DNA of 64,000 bases from Eutreptiella sp. 'Long Island Sound 2002' (GCA_964036045.1 CAXIWF010000703.1:1-64000), one strand, 5' to 3'; positions 20,518 through 32,491 are shown, counted from the first letter of the stretch. Numbers and translations are program-made. Notes: a model not told the origin generated them from the letters alone.

Positions 20518-21103
20518 ATACAGTCTCCCCGAAAGTACTAAAAATAGCAAATTGTACCAAATCGACGTGAAAATCTTCGTACCCCCCCTATTTCGAGGTC
20601 GCTGATTCCGAAAATGCAATTCTTTTTCGAATCTGAGACAGTGGCGTCGAGATATGAGGGGGTCCAAATGGAGCGCGCGCGCGACCAAAAACTCGGTAAT
20701 AACCGCCCCAACCGCCAAATCTGAGTTGATATTCGGATTCAGCGACATCAAAATAGGGGGGGGGGGTACTAGTTTACCCATGTAGGTCCCCAGGGGGTCC
20801 TGCTCTAACACCACCCCAAAAGGGGTATCCCCATTCGTGGTGAGGAACGGGCAGAGCCTACCGAGTCGGTAATAGTCACCCATATCCTAAAATGAGCTAT
20901 TGACACAGTAAACCCCCCCTATTTCGGGGTCGCTGAGTCCAAAACGTCACTCATTTTGCGAATCCGAGACGGTGGCGTCGAGCTATGGGGGAGGGGGGTC
21001 CTAACGAGCGGTGGGGGGTCCGAAAAACCCCCCCTCCAAAATGCGTTCGCATAAGGGCGCTGTCACAAGGACGTTATGCTACGCACATCCTTCTTGGAGG
21101 CAC
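20518..21103 (+). promoter_or_regulatory. 5S-SL intergenic spacer with three-copy motif, A/B boundary
   Basis: Separates the 5S gene from the SL gene of unit B. It contains a motif ACCCCCCCTATTTCG(A/G)GGTC followed by GCTGA(T/G)TCC in two direct copies, 20580-20660 and 20911-20990, the second running into GCGAATCCGAGACGGTGGCG. An inverted core lies at 20731-20768 and could pair with the first as an imperfect 38-bp stem. Upstream control of SL transcription probably lies here, but no known promoter element was recognised. Confidence 0.6.
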
Positions 21104-21204
21104 ACTTTCTGAGTGTCTATTTTTTTTCGGTATATACTCGCTCCTTACTAGGCAGCTTTGGTGCTTTCAGCGCCACTTTGTGGAGGCCAATGGGCCAATC
21201 TCCT
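21104..21204 (+). ncRNA. Spliced-leader (SL) RNA gene, unit B
   Basis: Identical to the unit A copy, with the 26-nt exon at 21104-21129 including T8, then GTATAT. It lies 766 bp after the start of the 5S gene at 20338, forming a complete 5S-SL cassette. Confidence 0.92.
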
Positions 21205-21411
21205 TCCAAAACCAAAGTCCTCTCCACTGGAGTCCGGATCATAGGCTCAAGCTCAGCACCCACCATTTACTCCGCACACATCCGCACACATGTCCCTCCC
21301 CTTTGCGTAACACCCTGCCCTTCCTTCCCTGGTGGTATCGCGGCATGCGCTGCCCCGCCCCTTCCGCCCCTCCCCCCTAGGGGAGTAGGGTTTGTCCATG
21401 TCCCTTGTGCG

Positions 21412-21611
21412 CAGGAGACAATGGGGTGGGGTGGGGTGGGGGGGTGCATGCGCGCAGTTGAGGCCGCGGTCACATTTTGTCGGCCCATTTGTGTGTGCTT
21501 CTTGCTTACTTGGGCCCTGGTTCCCCGTTTGCAGGGTATCTTTGTCTGATTGTGCCCCATGTGCGGCGCTTAACGGCCGAATCTGTTCGTTGCTGGCCCG
21601 TTCGGACGCGG
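21412..21611. repeat. R1 repeat, SL-downstream copy, unit B
   Basis: Same 200-bp block, with G-tract at 21423-21444. It forms a direct repeat with 20082-20284, bracketing the 5S-SL cassette. Confidence 0.85.
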
Positions 21612-22511
21612 ACAATGATTTGTGCCATGTGATGTTTTTTCCAATCTGTTGCATTCGGTGACGTTGCCGATCGATGTGCACAGTGATACGCTGTATGGAG
21701 AGTGTTGTCCTGGGGACAGCTTGTTTTTTGGGCTTCTAGTCAGCTTTGCTGGGAGTTTTGTTTTGTATTCTTTGCACCATGTCGTGCTGTGAGCAATGTG
21801 TTGTGTCTTGTGCGCAGTGCTGTCTATTGCAAGCTGTATCCAAAAACTTCCATGGTGCAGAACAAAGGTCTCATTGAAGCTCATGTTTTTCGCACATGGC
21901 CGCCATGGCACCTTCTTAGGAGCTAGATCTTCCTCTGAGTGTGCTGAGACCATCCCGCCCCCCTCCTGGACAAGAATCTTAGAGATTCCAAATGTGCACA
22001 TGCCTCTACAATGCCACATACCTTCGGGAAATCCTTCTGTGTAACCCGCATAGGCCTGTACGCAAAGGCTAAAAAGGATTTCAAAAATTTGCTGAACGAG
22101 GAATCTCAACAACCCTAGCTCCTTGAGGGAATATATGAATGGTCCAAATGCTCGATCTAGCCATAATTCAAAGGCAGGAAATACATTCTAAACTGTAAGC
22201 CACAAATTATCATAACTATTGCAACTTTCCTCAACCTCTTTTGTCCGCAAAAATCTTGACGCAGTGATATTGCAGGTAGTAAAGACGTATCACTATTACT
22301 ATCGCAAAAAGGAATGTCGAAGTGGTCCACTTCACGGTTCAAAAAATCCTAGTTTGTTGCGTGACGATGTTACAAATTTTGTACATACCATTGTCTGTTG
22401 GAAACAGAACACTGCATGTGTCCTGTGTGCTACAAAACCGCGGCTGCCAAAGTACTGCATGATTCGATGCTCAACAACTTACCAAAATGTCAAACCCATA
22501 GCAGATGAGGT
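21612..22511. other. Unassigned spacer after R1, unit B
   Basis: Same content as 660-1559; nothing recognised. Confidence 0.5.
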
Positions 22512-24504
22512 ATGGGATCAAATTGTCCTAACCAATTTTGAGAAACATCCCAGATGTCCCCAATATCCTAGTGAGTTTAAAATACAATATCACAATCTTC
22601 TACACAACCATAGATCTATCAAGGCTGCGCATCCCGATGGCTAACCCGTACGAAATGAAAAGCGCGCCAACGAATGTCCTAAGTCGTGTTTGAGAAAACG
22701 ATCCTAAGTCCGAATGCAGAAAAGATCCTAATGATTCTAATTATCATAAAAGTCCTAACCAGGCGAACATGTTGCGATGAGTCATTGTCAAAGATATGGA
22801 AAAATAGGTTATCCTTATCCTAGAACCTCTGTCTAACGCGTGGAAAAAACATCCTAAGTATCCTGAACATCCCCAGCCTTTGGGACAGAACGTTAGGGCT
22901 AGGAAACATCCTAACTATGCCAAGTACTGAATATTCCTCGATAACACCAACGAATATACTACATATCCTAAGAGTGGTTACAATTACGGTTGTCATGAGT
23001 TATTTGCCATCACTACACATGCAAAATGTAAAAAGAACGATATTCTAACTCCTGTTGGAGAAAATATCCTAAATATCTTCAACTGACTGAACATTTGTTC
23101 TCAAAAATATCCCAAATATCCCAAGTACTTTGTGTGGCTCCGGGCATGTAATTATCCTAAACCTCCTGACCTGGCAAACATGTTGCGATGGGTCATTGTC
23201 AAAGAGATGGATAAACCGGTTAGCCTTAGCCTAAAAACACTGTCTAATTTGTGCAAAAAACATCCTAAGTATCCTAAATGTCCTCAACTTTTGGGACTGA
23301 AAGTTGGGGCTAGCAAACATCTTTAATGTGCTAAGTACTCCACTTTCTTCGATAACAGCAAGGAATATCTTAAATATCCTAAGAGTGGTTACAAGTACGG
23401 TTGTGATGAGGAATTTGCCATTACTATACATGAAAAATCTAAGAATAAAAATATCATAAGTGCTGACGGAGAAAATATCCTAATTATCCTAAATATCCTA
23501 AACATCCCAATGGGCAAACAACGGGATGTTGAAAATGTTGTGAGTCCTAATTTTGCCAAGTCAGTCATCCGAATCATCGGGAAGATCGTTAAACCTCATG
23601 CAGAAAATATCCTAAGTATCCCAAATGTTCTGACCTGGCTCGTTTCTTTTCTCAAAAACATCCTAAATATCCTAAGTACGTAATATTGTTCGGGGCATAT
23701 CATCGAACATATTGTAAGTATCCGCTATTGGTGTGATGAGTAAGTAGCGATGGCTAGAAGGAAGATATCATAAGTCCTATAGGAGACAATATTCGAATTA
23801 TCCTAAATATTCTGAACCATCCAATGGGCCTACAACAGGATGCTGAAAATGTTGTGCTCAGCACGTGTCAAATACTTCCTAATCTCGCCAGACCAAACAT
23901 CCTGAATATCAGCACCATTCTCTCAGATCATGCAGAAAATATCCTAAATATCCCAAATATCCTCAATTGACTGAACTTTCTTGCTCAAAAATATCCTCAA
24001 TATCCCAAGTACTTCATGTAGCTTTGGGCATAACACCAGAAATATTCCAAAGATTCGAAGAAGGGTTACAGCTACCATTGTGATGAGTACATTGCCAAAA
24101 ATATCCTAAGTCCTGATGGAGACAATATCCTCATTATGTGGACCATCCTCAACATCGTAATGGACAAACAAACGCAGGCTGAACATGTTGTGATAAGCAA
24201 TCGTCAAAAACATCCCAACCTCGCCAGAACAAATATTCTAAATGCAAGAAAAGATCCTAAAACGTCATGCAAAAAATATCCTAAATATCCTAAATATCCC
24301 TAGCTGACTCATCTAGACTGAAACCTCCTGCTGAAAAATGTCCAAAATATCCCAAGTACTTAATATTCTTCCAGGCAAGGACCAAAAATATCCTAACTAT
24401 CCTAAAAAATGGTTACCGTTAAAGCTAAGGTTAACCGTAACCCTTTTTTTTAGGATAATTAGGATATTTTCCCAAAAAAATGATCGGGTGTTTGGGATAT
24501 TTTA
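22512..24504. repeat. Decayed TATCCTAA-rich region, unit B
   Basis: Counterpart of 1560-3552, with a private class marker AACTTTC near 23974. Confidence 0.75.
24384..24469. repeat. Long imperfect inverted repeat, unit B
   Basis: Same hairpin as 3432-3517, with arms of about 39 bp and spacer AGCTAAGG. Confidence 0.85.
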
Positions 24505-25198
24505 GAACGCAAAAGTAACCTACTAGGATGCATTCTTTTGGCACTCACAAACCACCTCGCCTATGGAATGAGGCCTCAAGACAACACAAACAGCCCTGAA
24601 CCAGTGCACCACACATGTGTAACGGCAGCAGTGACAGCACTCAATTATACACTGATGTGATCAGAATTTCAATGATTCTCAGATGTACATTAGTGCAGTA
24701 AATTTTCCGCTTGTTTTCATGTTTTCCGTTCGCCGCCAGATGTCGCCTGTGAGTGCGCGTCGAGTCGCATTTGTCTTTCGTGATTTCCCAATCGGATTTA
24801 TTTAAATTATTTGGAATGATTTCACGTTGTGTCATTATGTGCGATGAATGCGCATTGAGATTCTATGTCTGCTCCATTTTTGTAGACCGGGTTTTCGTAC
24901 TCTTCATATTCCACCATGGAGTTCAAAGGACTTACAAGTGCTTCGCATATGTCGCTCCCCTAAGCTGGATATGGGTCTGAAGAGGGTTATGTGGGTTCGG
25001 AGATATCAGGGGCAGTGTCGGGCGTTACGACCCCTGGGGCATCAAGGCTACAGGCTTCGCAGTTACAACAAAGATCAACCACTATGCAGCGGTTACAACA
25101 TGTTCCTCACATGGCACCACACAAAAGGAAGAAACACTACACCACATCAATCCACACCACGCTAGACCACACCACACCACCTTTCACCGCACTGCCCC
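24505..25198. other. Unassigned spacer before the minisatellite, unit B
   Basis: Counterpart of 3553-4246 with B/D markers GCAGCAGTG, GAGTGCGCG and TTTGGAATG. Confidence 0.5.
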
Positions 25199-25446
25199 AG
25201 GATGTGCCCCGCAATGTGGCCCACGATGTGCCCCAGAATGTGCCCCTCAATGCTCACCAGAATGTGACCCATGATGTGCCCCACCATGTGCCCCACCATG
25301 TGCCGCACGATGTGCCCGCCAAATGCCAATTGATGTGCCCCATGATGTGCCCCACAGTGTGCCCCACTGTGAACCCCACGATGTGCCCTGGGATGTGCCC
25401 CACCATGTGCCCCACCATGTGCCGCAGGATGTGCCCCACCATGTAG
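25199..25446. repeat. 12-bp minisatellite, unit B
   Basis: Same array as 4247-4494. Confidence 0.88.
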
Positions 25447-25660
25447 TAAAATACTTGTAAAATCGGGGTAAAAATTGGGGATGTTTTTTGCCATACAAGG
25501 AGGGTGCTGGGTATACTTTGCACTGCACCACGGCCTCCTACCACCTTCAGAATGCATACCACTTCACAAATGCCTTCCTCTCTATCATTACATCACATTC
25601 CAACCCATAGTTGCTCACCCGGGATGCTCCCCTTGCTGGTCTCTCCGCTATTTACCACAA
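25447..25660 (-). repeat. S element, inverted copy i, unit B
   Basis: First of two inverted S copies; partial, about 214 bp, lacking the end that carries CCACCGCGGCTGG. It retains TAGTTGCTCACCCGGGATGC, closer to the array S elements than copy ii. Confidence 0.8.
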
Positions 25661-25795
25661 ACCATACATAAAAAAAAGGCATGTTTGTGGGTAGTTCTCC
25701 ATAGGCATAGTCGGCAACCCAAGGGACCCCTTCAGGATGTATCCACGGCTTCTGTGCCCCAAGCCAATGGCGTTGGTGAGGTCTCTGGGATCAGG

Positions 25796-26080
25796 GCATG
25801 GACATCCGAACCCGGTTTGCCAAACCAAAACATTGTCCAGCCGCCGCAGCTCCATTAAGGTCCACCGCTCACTAGTAAAATCGGGGTAAAAACTGGGGAT
25901 GTTTTTCGCCATACAAGGAGGGTGGTGGGTATACTTTGCACTGCACCACGGCCTCCTACCACCTTCAGAATGCATTCCACTTCACAAATGCCTTCGTTTC
26001 TATCATTACATCACATTCCAACCCATGGTTGCTCGACCGGGATGCTACCCTTGCTGGTCTCTCCGCTGTTTACCACAAAT
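25796..26080 (-). repeat. S element, inverted copy ii (full length), unit B
   Basis: Reverse complement of the whole S element: CATGGACATCCGAAC and GCTCCATTAAGGTCCACCGC at its left, GCTGGTCTCTCCGC at its right. It lies 418 bp from copy i. The 135 bp between the copies include a relative of the AGTCGGCAACCCAAGG module. Confidence 0.8.
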
Positions 26081-26316
26081 CCCGCCCTTTCATGTCCCAA
26101 CACCCCATTCAAAAACACCCACCCCTCCCCCATCCGCATCAACACGCCATACCTACACTTTCGTGCAACCCCCCAAATGTGCTTACATTCACATTTGCAT
26201 CCCACCGCACCCATCCAATTCCACACAGGCCACCGTACCCCGCCCTTTCATGTCCCAACAACCCATTCAAAAAGAACCACACACCAGCATCCGCATCAAC
26301 ACGCCGTACCTACACT

Positions 26317-26605
26317 TGTGGTAATCACCAGAGAGACCAGCAAGGGGAGCATCCCGGGTGAGCAACTATGGCTTGGAATGTGATGTAATGATCGAGGGGA
26401 GGGCAGCTGTGGAGTGCACCTCATTGCAAAGATGTTAGGAGGCCGTGGTGCAGTGCATGGTACAACCAGCACCCCCTCTGTGTAGCGAAAAACATAGCCG
26501 ATTTTTACCCCAATTTTACTAGCGAGCGGTGGACCTTAATGGAGCCACCGCGGCTGGAAATGTTTTTGCCTGGCAAAGCCAGTTCAGATGTCCATGGCAG
26601 CATCG
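26317..26605 (+). repeat. S element copy B1
   Basis: Markers GATCGAGG and AAATGT; four monomers follow, the first with GTTCTAACG. Confidence 0.85.
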
Positions 26606-27311
26606 CCCTTTCATGTTCTAACGACCCATTCAAAAACACCCACCCCTCCCCCATCCGCATCAACACGCCATACCTACACTTTCCTACAACCCCCCCAATG
26701 TGCTTACATTCACATTTGCATCCCACCGCATCCACCCAACCCGGCAAAGGCCACGGTACCCCGCCATTTCATGTCCCAACACCCCATTCAAAAACACCCA
26801 CCCCTCCCCCATCCGCCTCAACGCGGCATACCTACACTTTCCTACAACCCCCCCAATGTGCTCACATTCACATTTGCATCCCACCGCATCCACCCAACCC
26901 GGCACAGGCCACGGTACCCCGCCATTTCATGTCCCAACACCCCATTCAAAAACACCCACCCCTCCCCCATCCGCATCAACACGCCATACCTGCACTTTCT
27001 TGCAACCCTCCCAATGTGCTCACATTCACTTTTACATCCCAGCGCATCCACCCAACCCGGCACAGGCCACGGTACCCCGCCATTTCATGTTCCAACACCC
27101 CATTCAAAAACACCCACCCCTCCCCCATCCGCCTCAACACGGCATACCTACACTTTCGTGCAACCCCCCAAATGTGCTCACATTCACATTTGCATCCCAC
27201 CGCACCCATCCAATTCCACACAGGCCACCGTACCCCGCCCTTTCATGTCCCAACAACCCATTCAAAAAGAACCACACACCAGCATCCGCATCAACACGCC
27301 GTACCTACACT

Positions 27312-27600
27312 TGTGGTAATCACCAGAGAGACCAGCAAGGGGAGCATCCCGGGTGAGCAACTATGGCTTGGAATGTGATGTAATGATAGAGGGGAGGGCA
27401 GCTGTGGAGTGCACCTCATTGCAAAGATGTTAGGAGGCCGTGGTGCAGTGCATGGTACAACCAGCACCCCCTCTGTGTAGCGAAAAACATAGCCGATTTT
27501 TACCCCAATTTTACTAGCGAGCGGTGGACCTTAATGGAGCCACCGCGGCTGGAAATGCTTTTGCCTGGCAAAGCCAGTTCAGATGTCCATGGCAGCATCG
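27312..27600 (+). repeat. S element copy B2
   Basis: Markers GATAGAGG and AAATGC; five monomers follow. Confidence 0.85.
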
Positions 27601-28464
27601 CCCTTTCATGTTCCAACGACCCATTCAAAAACACCCACCCCTCCCCCATCCGCATCAACACGCCATACCTACACTTTCCTACAACCCCCCCAATGTGCTC
27701 ACATTCACATTTGCATCCCACCGCATCCACCCAACCCGGCACAGGCCACGGTACCCCGCCATTTCATGTTCCAACACCCCATTCAAAAACACCCACCCCT
27801 CCCCCATCCGCCTCAACGCGGCATACCTACACTTTCCTACAACCCCCCCAATGTGCTCACATTCACATTTGCATCCCACCGCATCCACCCAACCCGGCAC
27901 AGGCCACCGTACCCCGCCCTTTCATGTCCCAACACCCCATTCAAAAACACCCACCCCTCCTCCATCCGCATCAACACGCCATACCTACACTTTCGTGCGA
28001 CCCCCCGTATGTGCTCACATTCACATTTGCATCCCACTGCACCCACCCAACCCCACACAGGCCACCGTACCTCGCCCTTTCGTGTTCCAACACCCCATTC
28101 AAAAACACCCACCCCTCCCCCATCCGCATCAACACGCCATACCTGCACTTTCTTGCAACCCTCCCAATGTGCTCACATTCACATTTGCATCCCAGCGCAT
28201 CCACCCAACCCGGCACAGGCCACGGTACCCCGCCATTTCATGTTCCAACACCCCATTCAAAAACACCCACCCCTCCCCCATCCGCCTCAACACGGCATAC
28301 CTACACTTTCGTGCAACCCCCCAAATGTGCTCACATTCACATTTACATCCCACCGCACCCATCCAATTCCACACAGGCCACCGTACCCCGCCCTTTCATG
28401 TCCCAACAACCCATTCAAAAAGAACCACACACCAGCATCCGCATCAACACGCCGTACCTACACT

Positions 28465-28753
28465 TGTGGTAATCACCAGAGAGACCAGCAAGGGGAGCAT
28501 CCCGGGTGAGCAACTATGGCTTGGAATGTGATGTAATGATAGAGGGGAGGGCAGCTGTGGAGTGCACCTCATTGCAAAGATGTTAGGAGGCCGTGGTGCA
28601 GTGCATGGTACAACCAGCACCCCCTCTGTGTAGCGAAAAACATAGCCGATTTTTACCCCAATTTTACTAGCGAGCGGTGGACCTTAATGGAGCCACCGCG
28701 GCTGGAAATGTTTTTGCCTGGCAAAGCCAGTTCAGATGTCCATGGCAGCATCG
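28465..28753 (+). repeat. S element copy B3
   Basis: Markers GATAGAGG and AAATGT; three monomers follow before the array ends. Confidence 0.85.
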
Positions 28754-29255
28754 CCCTTTCATGTTCCAACGACCCATTCAAAAACACCCACCCCTCCCCC
28801 ATCCGCATCAACACGCCATACCTACACTTTCCTACAACCCCTCCAATGTGCTTACATTCACATTTGCATCCCACCGCATCCACCCAACCCGGCACAGGCC
28901 ACGGTACCCCGCCATTTCATGTTCCAACACCCCATTCAAAAACACCCACCCCTCCCCCATCCGCCTCAACGCGGCATACCTACACTTTCGTGCAACCCCC
29001 CAAATGTGCTCACATTCACATTTGCATCCCACCGCATCCACCCAACCCGGCACAGGCCACCGTACCCCGCCCTTTCATGTCCCAACACCCCATTCAAAAA
29101 CACCCACCCCTCCCCCATCCGCATCAACACGCCATACCTGCACTTTCTTGCAACCCTCCCAATGTGCTCACATTCACATTTACATCCCAGCGCATCCACC
29201 CAACCCGGCACAGGCCACGGTACCCCGCCCTTAGTGAGAGTCTATAGAGCACTCG

Positions 29256-29455
29256 CTGACACACAACTGACACACAGAGCTGACACACAAATGACCACAG
29301 AGAGCGCGTGACACACAAGTGACACACACAGAGTGCGCTGACACACAAGTGACACACAGACAGCGCGCTGACACACACAGACAGCGCGCTGACACCCAAT
29401 GGACACCTATGATGCGCGCTGACACACAACGAACACACAGACAGCGCGCTGACGC
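29256..29455. repeat. CTGACACACA minisatellite, unit B
   Basis: Counterpart of 17969-18168, 25 bp after the satellite junction. Confidence 0.85.
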
Positions 29456-30307
29456 TTGTAGAAATACATCCGGGCATGGCCAATTGCTATGACATTTTCG
29501 TTGCTGCCTGCACAAGTCGGAAAATTGGTGCATTGTATTTTGGTCAATGTTTGCTGCCAGTGTTCAGCATGACTATTTTTTTCCAAAATATGTGGTGTTT
29601 TTCATGGTGAGCCTGTGTGGAATGTTCCCTATTGCTTGCTCTATTTGTGGACACTATTGAACAATGCTTGTTTTTTCCTCCTCCTACTTTCACTGATGCC
29701 AAGACAGTCCAGTGTTGTTGGGGACATGCCATTGCAGTTTGGAGCAGAATTGATGCAACACACTTCGCTACAACAGGACTTGGCTGGCAAAAATGATGAC
29801 CAAACAACAGACACCAAAACATTTGTATGTTCAAGCCATGTCTTTTGCAGGGGCAAGCGGAAAACCTCAATTGATAAGGCATTGGTTGCAAGTTAAAAGC
29901 TTTGTGCATTGGCAAAAGCATGCGATGCAAGAACAACATGTTTGATACACAATCAGGACGGGCATGGAATGCATGATTAGACAATTTTTGTATTGGCGAG
30001 AGTAGGGGCAGCATGTGTGTTCAACCCATTTTTGCATTTGTGAAAGCTAGGGTTTGGAACTCAATTCTGGTTGCATTTCTGAATAAATTAGTGGATTCAT
30101 GTAGGAGTAGGGGTGCAAAGTGGTGCGAATTCCTACAGCAGTGCGGGTGCAATGGAAAAAGCAGGGTGCATAATCTCAGCCGATTCTGGTGGCATTGGGG
30201 ATGCGAATGACCCTTTGTGAATTTTTTTTGTGGTACCTTCGTGTAATTTTTTTCCAGGAAACAGGAAGTTGACGGTTTTTTTCATTTGCTGTCCCCAAAA
30301 AAAAATA
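29456..30307. other. Unassigned spacer, unit B
   Basis: Counterpart of 18169-19020; nothing recognised. Confidence 0.5.
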
Positions 30308-30893
30308 CATTCACAAGGACCAGGCATTGCTGGGGTAGACATATAGGCATAAAACAATTCCCTAAAATTTTCCAAGTTTTCGGGCACAAAAACATGGGAA
30401 CACGTTCTGTGTTTGTGGCCTACACTCTGCAGCCTGACCCACCACTCTGGACTCTCCCTGAACAAGGGATCTCCAGGGGGTGGGAGCCCATTCACAAGGG
30501 CCAGGCATTGCTGGGGTAGACATATAGGCATAAAACAATTTCCTAAAATCTTCCAAGTTTTCGGGCACAAAAACATGGGAACACGTTCTGTGTTTGTGGC
30601 CTACACTCTGCAGCCTGACCCACCACTCTGGACACTCCCTGAACAAGGGATCTCCAGGGGGTGGGAGCCCATTCACAAGGGCCAGGCATTGCTGGGGTAG
30701 ACGTATAGGCATAAAACAATTTCCTAAAATCTTCCAAGTTTTCGGGCACAAAAACATGGGAACACGTTCTGTGTTTGTGGCCTACACTCTGCAGCCTGAC
30801 CCACCACCCTGGACTCTCCCTGAACAAGGGATCTCCAGGGGGTGGGAGCCCATTCACAAGGGCCAGGCATTGCTGGGGTAGACATATAGGCAT
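30308..30893. repeat. 181-bp tandem repeat, 3.2 copies, unit B
   Basis: Same structure as 19021-19606; third copy with AACACGTTC. Confidence 0.92.
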
Positions 30894-31013
30894 GCTATTG
30901 AGGTATGGAGGACAACATTCATGTGTGTTGCATGGCAATACATTCATTTGGGACGCAAACTCAGGCACATGGGACCGAACCCAAGCCCAAGGCAGCAGCC
31001 AACCCTGGCCCCA

Positions 31014-31368
31014 AGGATGGTTGTTTTCAGTGATAGTCGGCAACTCAAGGCACCCCCCCAGGGCAACGTGGATGCATTGTCATGGAGCCTGACAGCATGA
31101 ATGTGACCTCCTAGGTGTCCTCTAGAGGTTCCTGAACCTCAAGCTGAAGAGATGGCCCACAAACCTTTTTTTTGTACAAATTTCACCGTTCTACTACGTA
31201 ACTTTTCGGCCTTTTCAGGATGGCTGTTTTCAGTGATAGTCGGCAACCCAAGGCACCCCCCCAGGGCAACGTCTATGCATTATCATGGAGCCTGACAGCA
31301 TGAGTGTGACCTCCTAGGTCTCCTCTAGAGGTTCATAAACCTCAAGCTGAAGAGATGGCCCACAAAGA
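31014..31368. repeat. Duplicated ~152-bp module, unit B
   Basis: Counterpart of 19727-20081, two copies 203 bp apart. Confidence 0.85.
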
Positions 31369-31571
31369 CAAGAGACAATGGGGTGGGGTGGGGTGGGGGG
31401 GGGGGGCATGCGCGCAGTTGAGGCCGCGGTCACATTTTCTCGGCCCATTTGTGCGTGCTTCTTCATTACTTGGGCCCTGGTTCCCCGTTTGCAGGGTATC
31501 TTTGTCTGATTGTGCCCCATGTGCGGCTCTTAACGGCCGAATCTGTTCGTTGCTGGCCCGTTCGGATGCGG
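31369..31571. repeat. R1 repeat, 5S-upstream copy, unit B
   Basis: Starts CAAGAGACA (CAGGAGACA in A and C). The G-tract is at 31380-31406. Confidence 0.85.
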
Positions 31572-31591
31572 TCGACCCCCCCCCTTTTCCC

Positions 31592-31608
31592 CGCCCGCAT
31601 GCCGGGCG
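31592..31608 (+). promoter_or_regulatory. GC-rich hairpin upstream of 5S, unit B
   Basis: CGCCCG-CATGC-CGGGCG; loop variant of the B/D class. Confidence 0.4.
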
Positions 31609-31624
31609 TCCGCGCATGACGAGT

Positions 31625-31743
31625 GCGTACGGCCATACTACTGGGAACACACCTGAACCCGTCCGATTTCAGAAGTTAAGCCTAGTCAGGCCCAGTTAGT
31701 ACTGAGGTGGGAGACCACTTGGGAACACTGGGTGCTGTACGCT
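31625..31743 (+). rRNA. 5S ribosomal RNA, unit B
   Basis: Same as the unit A gene except C at 31664 (CCCGTCCGAT instead of CCCGTCTGAT), a class marker shared with unit D. Helix I and internal promoter boxes are intact. The SL gene of unit C follows at 32391. Confidence 0.97.
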
Positions 31744-31748
31744 TTTTT
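31743..31748 (+). terminator. Pol III T-run terminator of 5S, unit B
   Basis: Six T directly after helix I. Confidence 0.85.
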
Positions 31749-31758
31749 ATTGCCCCTG

Positions 31759-31804
31759 ACTCGGTAGGATCTGCCCGTTCCTAGACAGGCAGATCCTACC
31801 GAGT
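31759..31804 (+). terminator. Perfect 17-bp hairpin downstream of 5S, unit B
   Basis: Identical to 20472-20517. Confidence 0.6.
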
Positions 31805-32390
31805 ATACAGTCTCCCCGAAAGTACTAAAAATAGCAAATTGTACCAAATCGACGTGAAAATCTTTGTACCCCCCCTATTTCGAGGTCGCTGATTCCGAAA
31901 ATGCAATTCTTTTTCGAATCTGAGACAGTGGCGTCGAGATATGAGGGGGTCCAAATGGAGCGCGCGCGCGACCAAAAACTCGGTAATAACCGCCCCAACC
32001 GCCAAATCTGAGTTGATATTCGGATTCAGCGACATCAAAATAGGGGGGGGGGGTACTAGTTTACCCATGTAGGTCCCCAGGGGGTCCTGCTCTAACACCA
32101 CCCCAAAAGGGGTATCCCCATTCGTGGTGAGGAACGGGCAGAGCCTACCGAGTCGGTAATAGTCACCCATATCCTAAAATGAGCTATTGACACAGTAAAC
32201 CCCCCCTATTTCGGGGTCGCTGAGTCCAAAACGTCACTCATTTTGCGAATCCGAGACGGTGGCGTCGAGCTATGGGGGAGGGGGGTCCTAACGAGCGGTG
32301 GGGGGTCCGAAAAACCCCCCCTCCAAAATGCGTTCGCATAAGGGCGCTGTCACAAGGACGTTATGCTACGCACATCCTTCTTGGAGGCAC
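31805..32390 (+). promoter_or_regulatory. 5S-SL intergenic spacer, B/C boundary
   Basis: Counterpart of 20518-21103, with the two direct and one inverted motif copies. One difference near the first copy is TCTTTGTACC for TCTTCGTACC. Confidence 0.6.
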
Positions 32391-32491
32391 ACTTTCTGAG
32401 TGTCTATTTTTTTTCGGTATATACTCGCTCCTTACTAGGCAGCTTTGGTGCTTTCAGCGCCACTTTGTGGAGGCCAATGGGCCAATCTCCT
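32391..32491 (+). ncRNA. Spliced-leader (SL) RNA gene, unit C
   Basis: Identical to the unit A copy; exon 32391-32416 with T8, then GTATAT. Confidence 0.92.

Larger units (their letters stand above)
1..20952. repeat. Tandem 5S-SL unit A (20,952 bp, long type)
   Basis: Base 1 corresponds to 20953, 32240, 48590 and 59875, which defines the phase of the tandem array. Unit A is the longest copy. Against unit B it has 8,555 bp more 158-bp satellite, a private segment of about 1.5 kb (16416-17914) and 25-29 bp more at the right junction, but lacks 418 bp just before the array; these sum exactly to the 9,665-bp length difference. It carries the A/C/E marker bases, for example AACGTTC near 3022, GCAGCACTG near 3666 and TTTCGAATG near 3858. 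Confidence 0.9.
26081..29230. repeat. 158-bp satellite array with S elements, unit B (3.15 kb)
   Basis: About 13 full monomers in blocks of 1, 4, 5 and 3. It ends within a monomer at CCCCGCCC, joined directly to TTAGTGAGAG. Confidence 0.93.
20953..32239. repeat. Tandem 5S-SL unit B (11,287 bp, short type)
   Basis: Same order of elements as unit A with a short satellite array of 3,150 bp. It carries the B/D marker set: AACTTTC near 23974, GCAGCAGTG near 24626, TTTGGAATG near 24810 and C at 5S position 31664. Confidence 0.9.

Noticed and set aside
20953-32239. 11.3-kb unit as the Euglena extrachromosomal rDNA circle, which I recall to be about 11 kb
   Set aside because: No small- or large-subunit rRNA sequence is present; the size match is a coincidence, and neighbouring units have other lengths.
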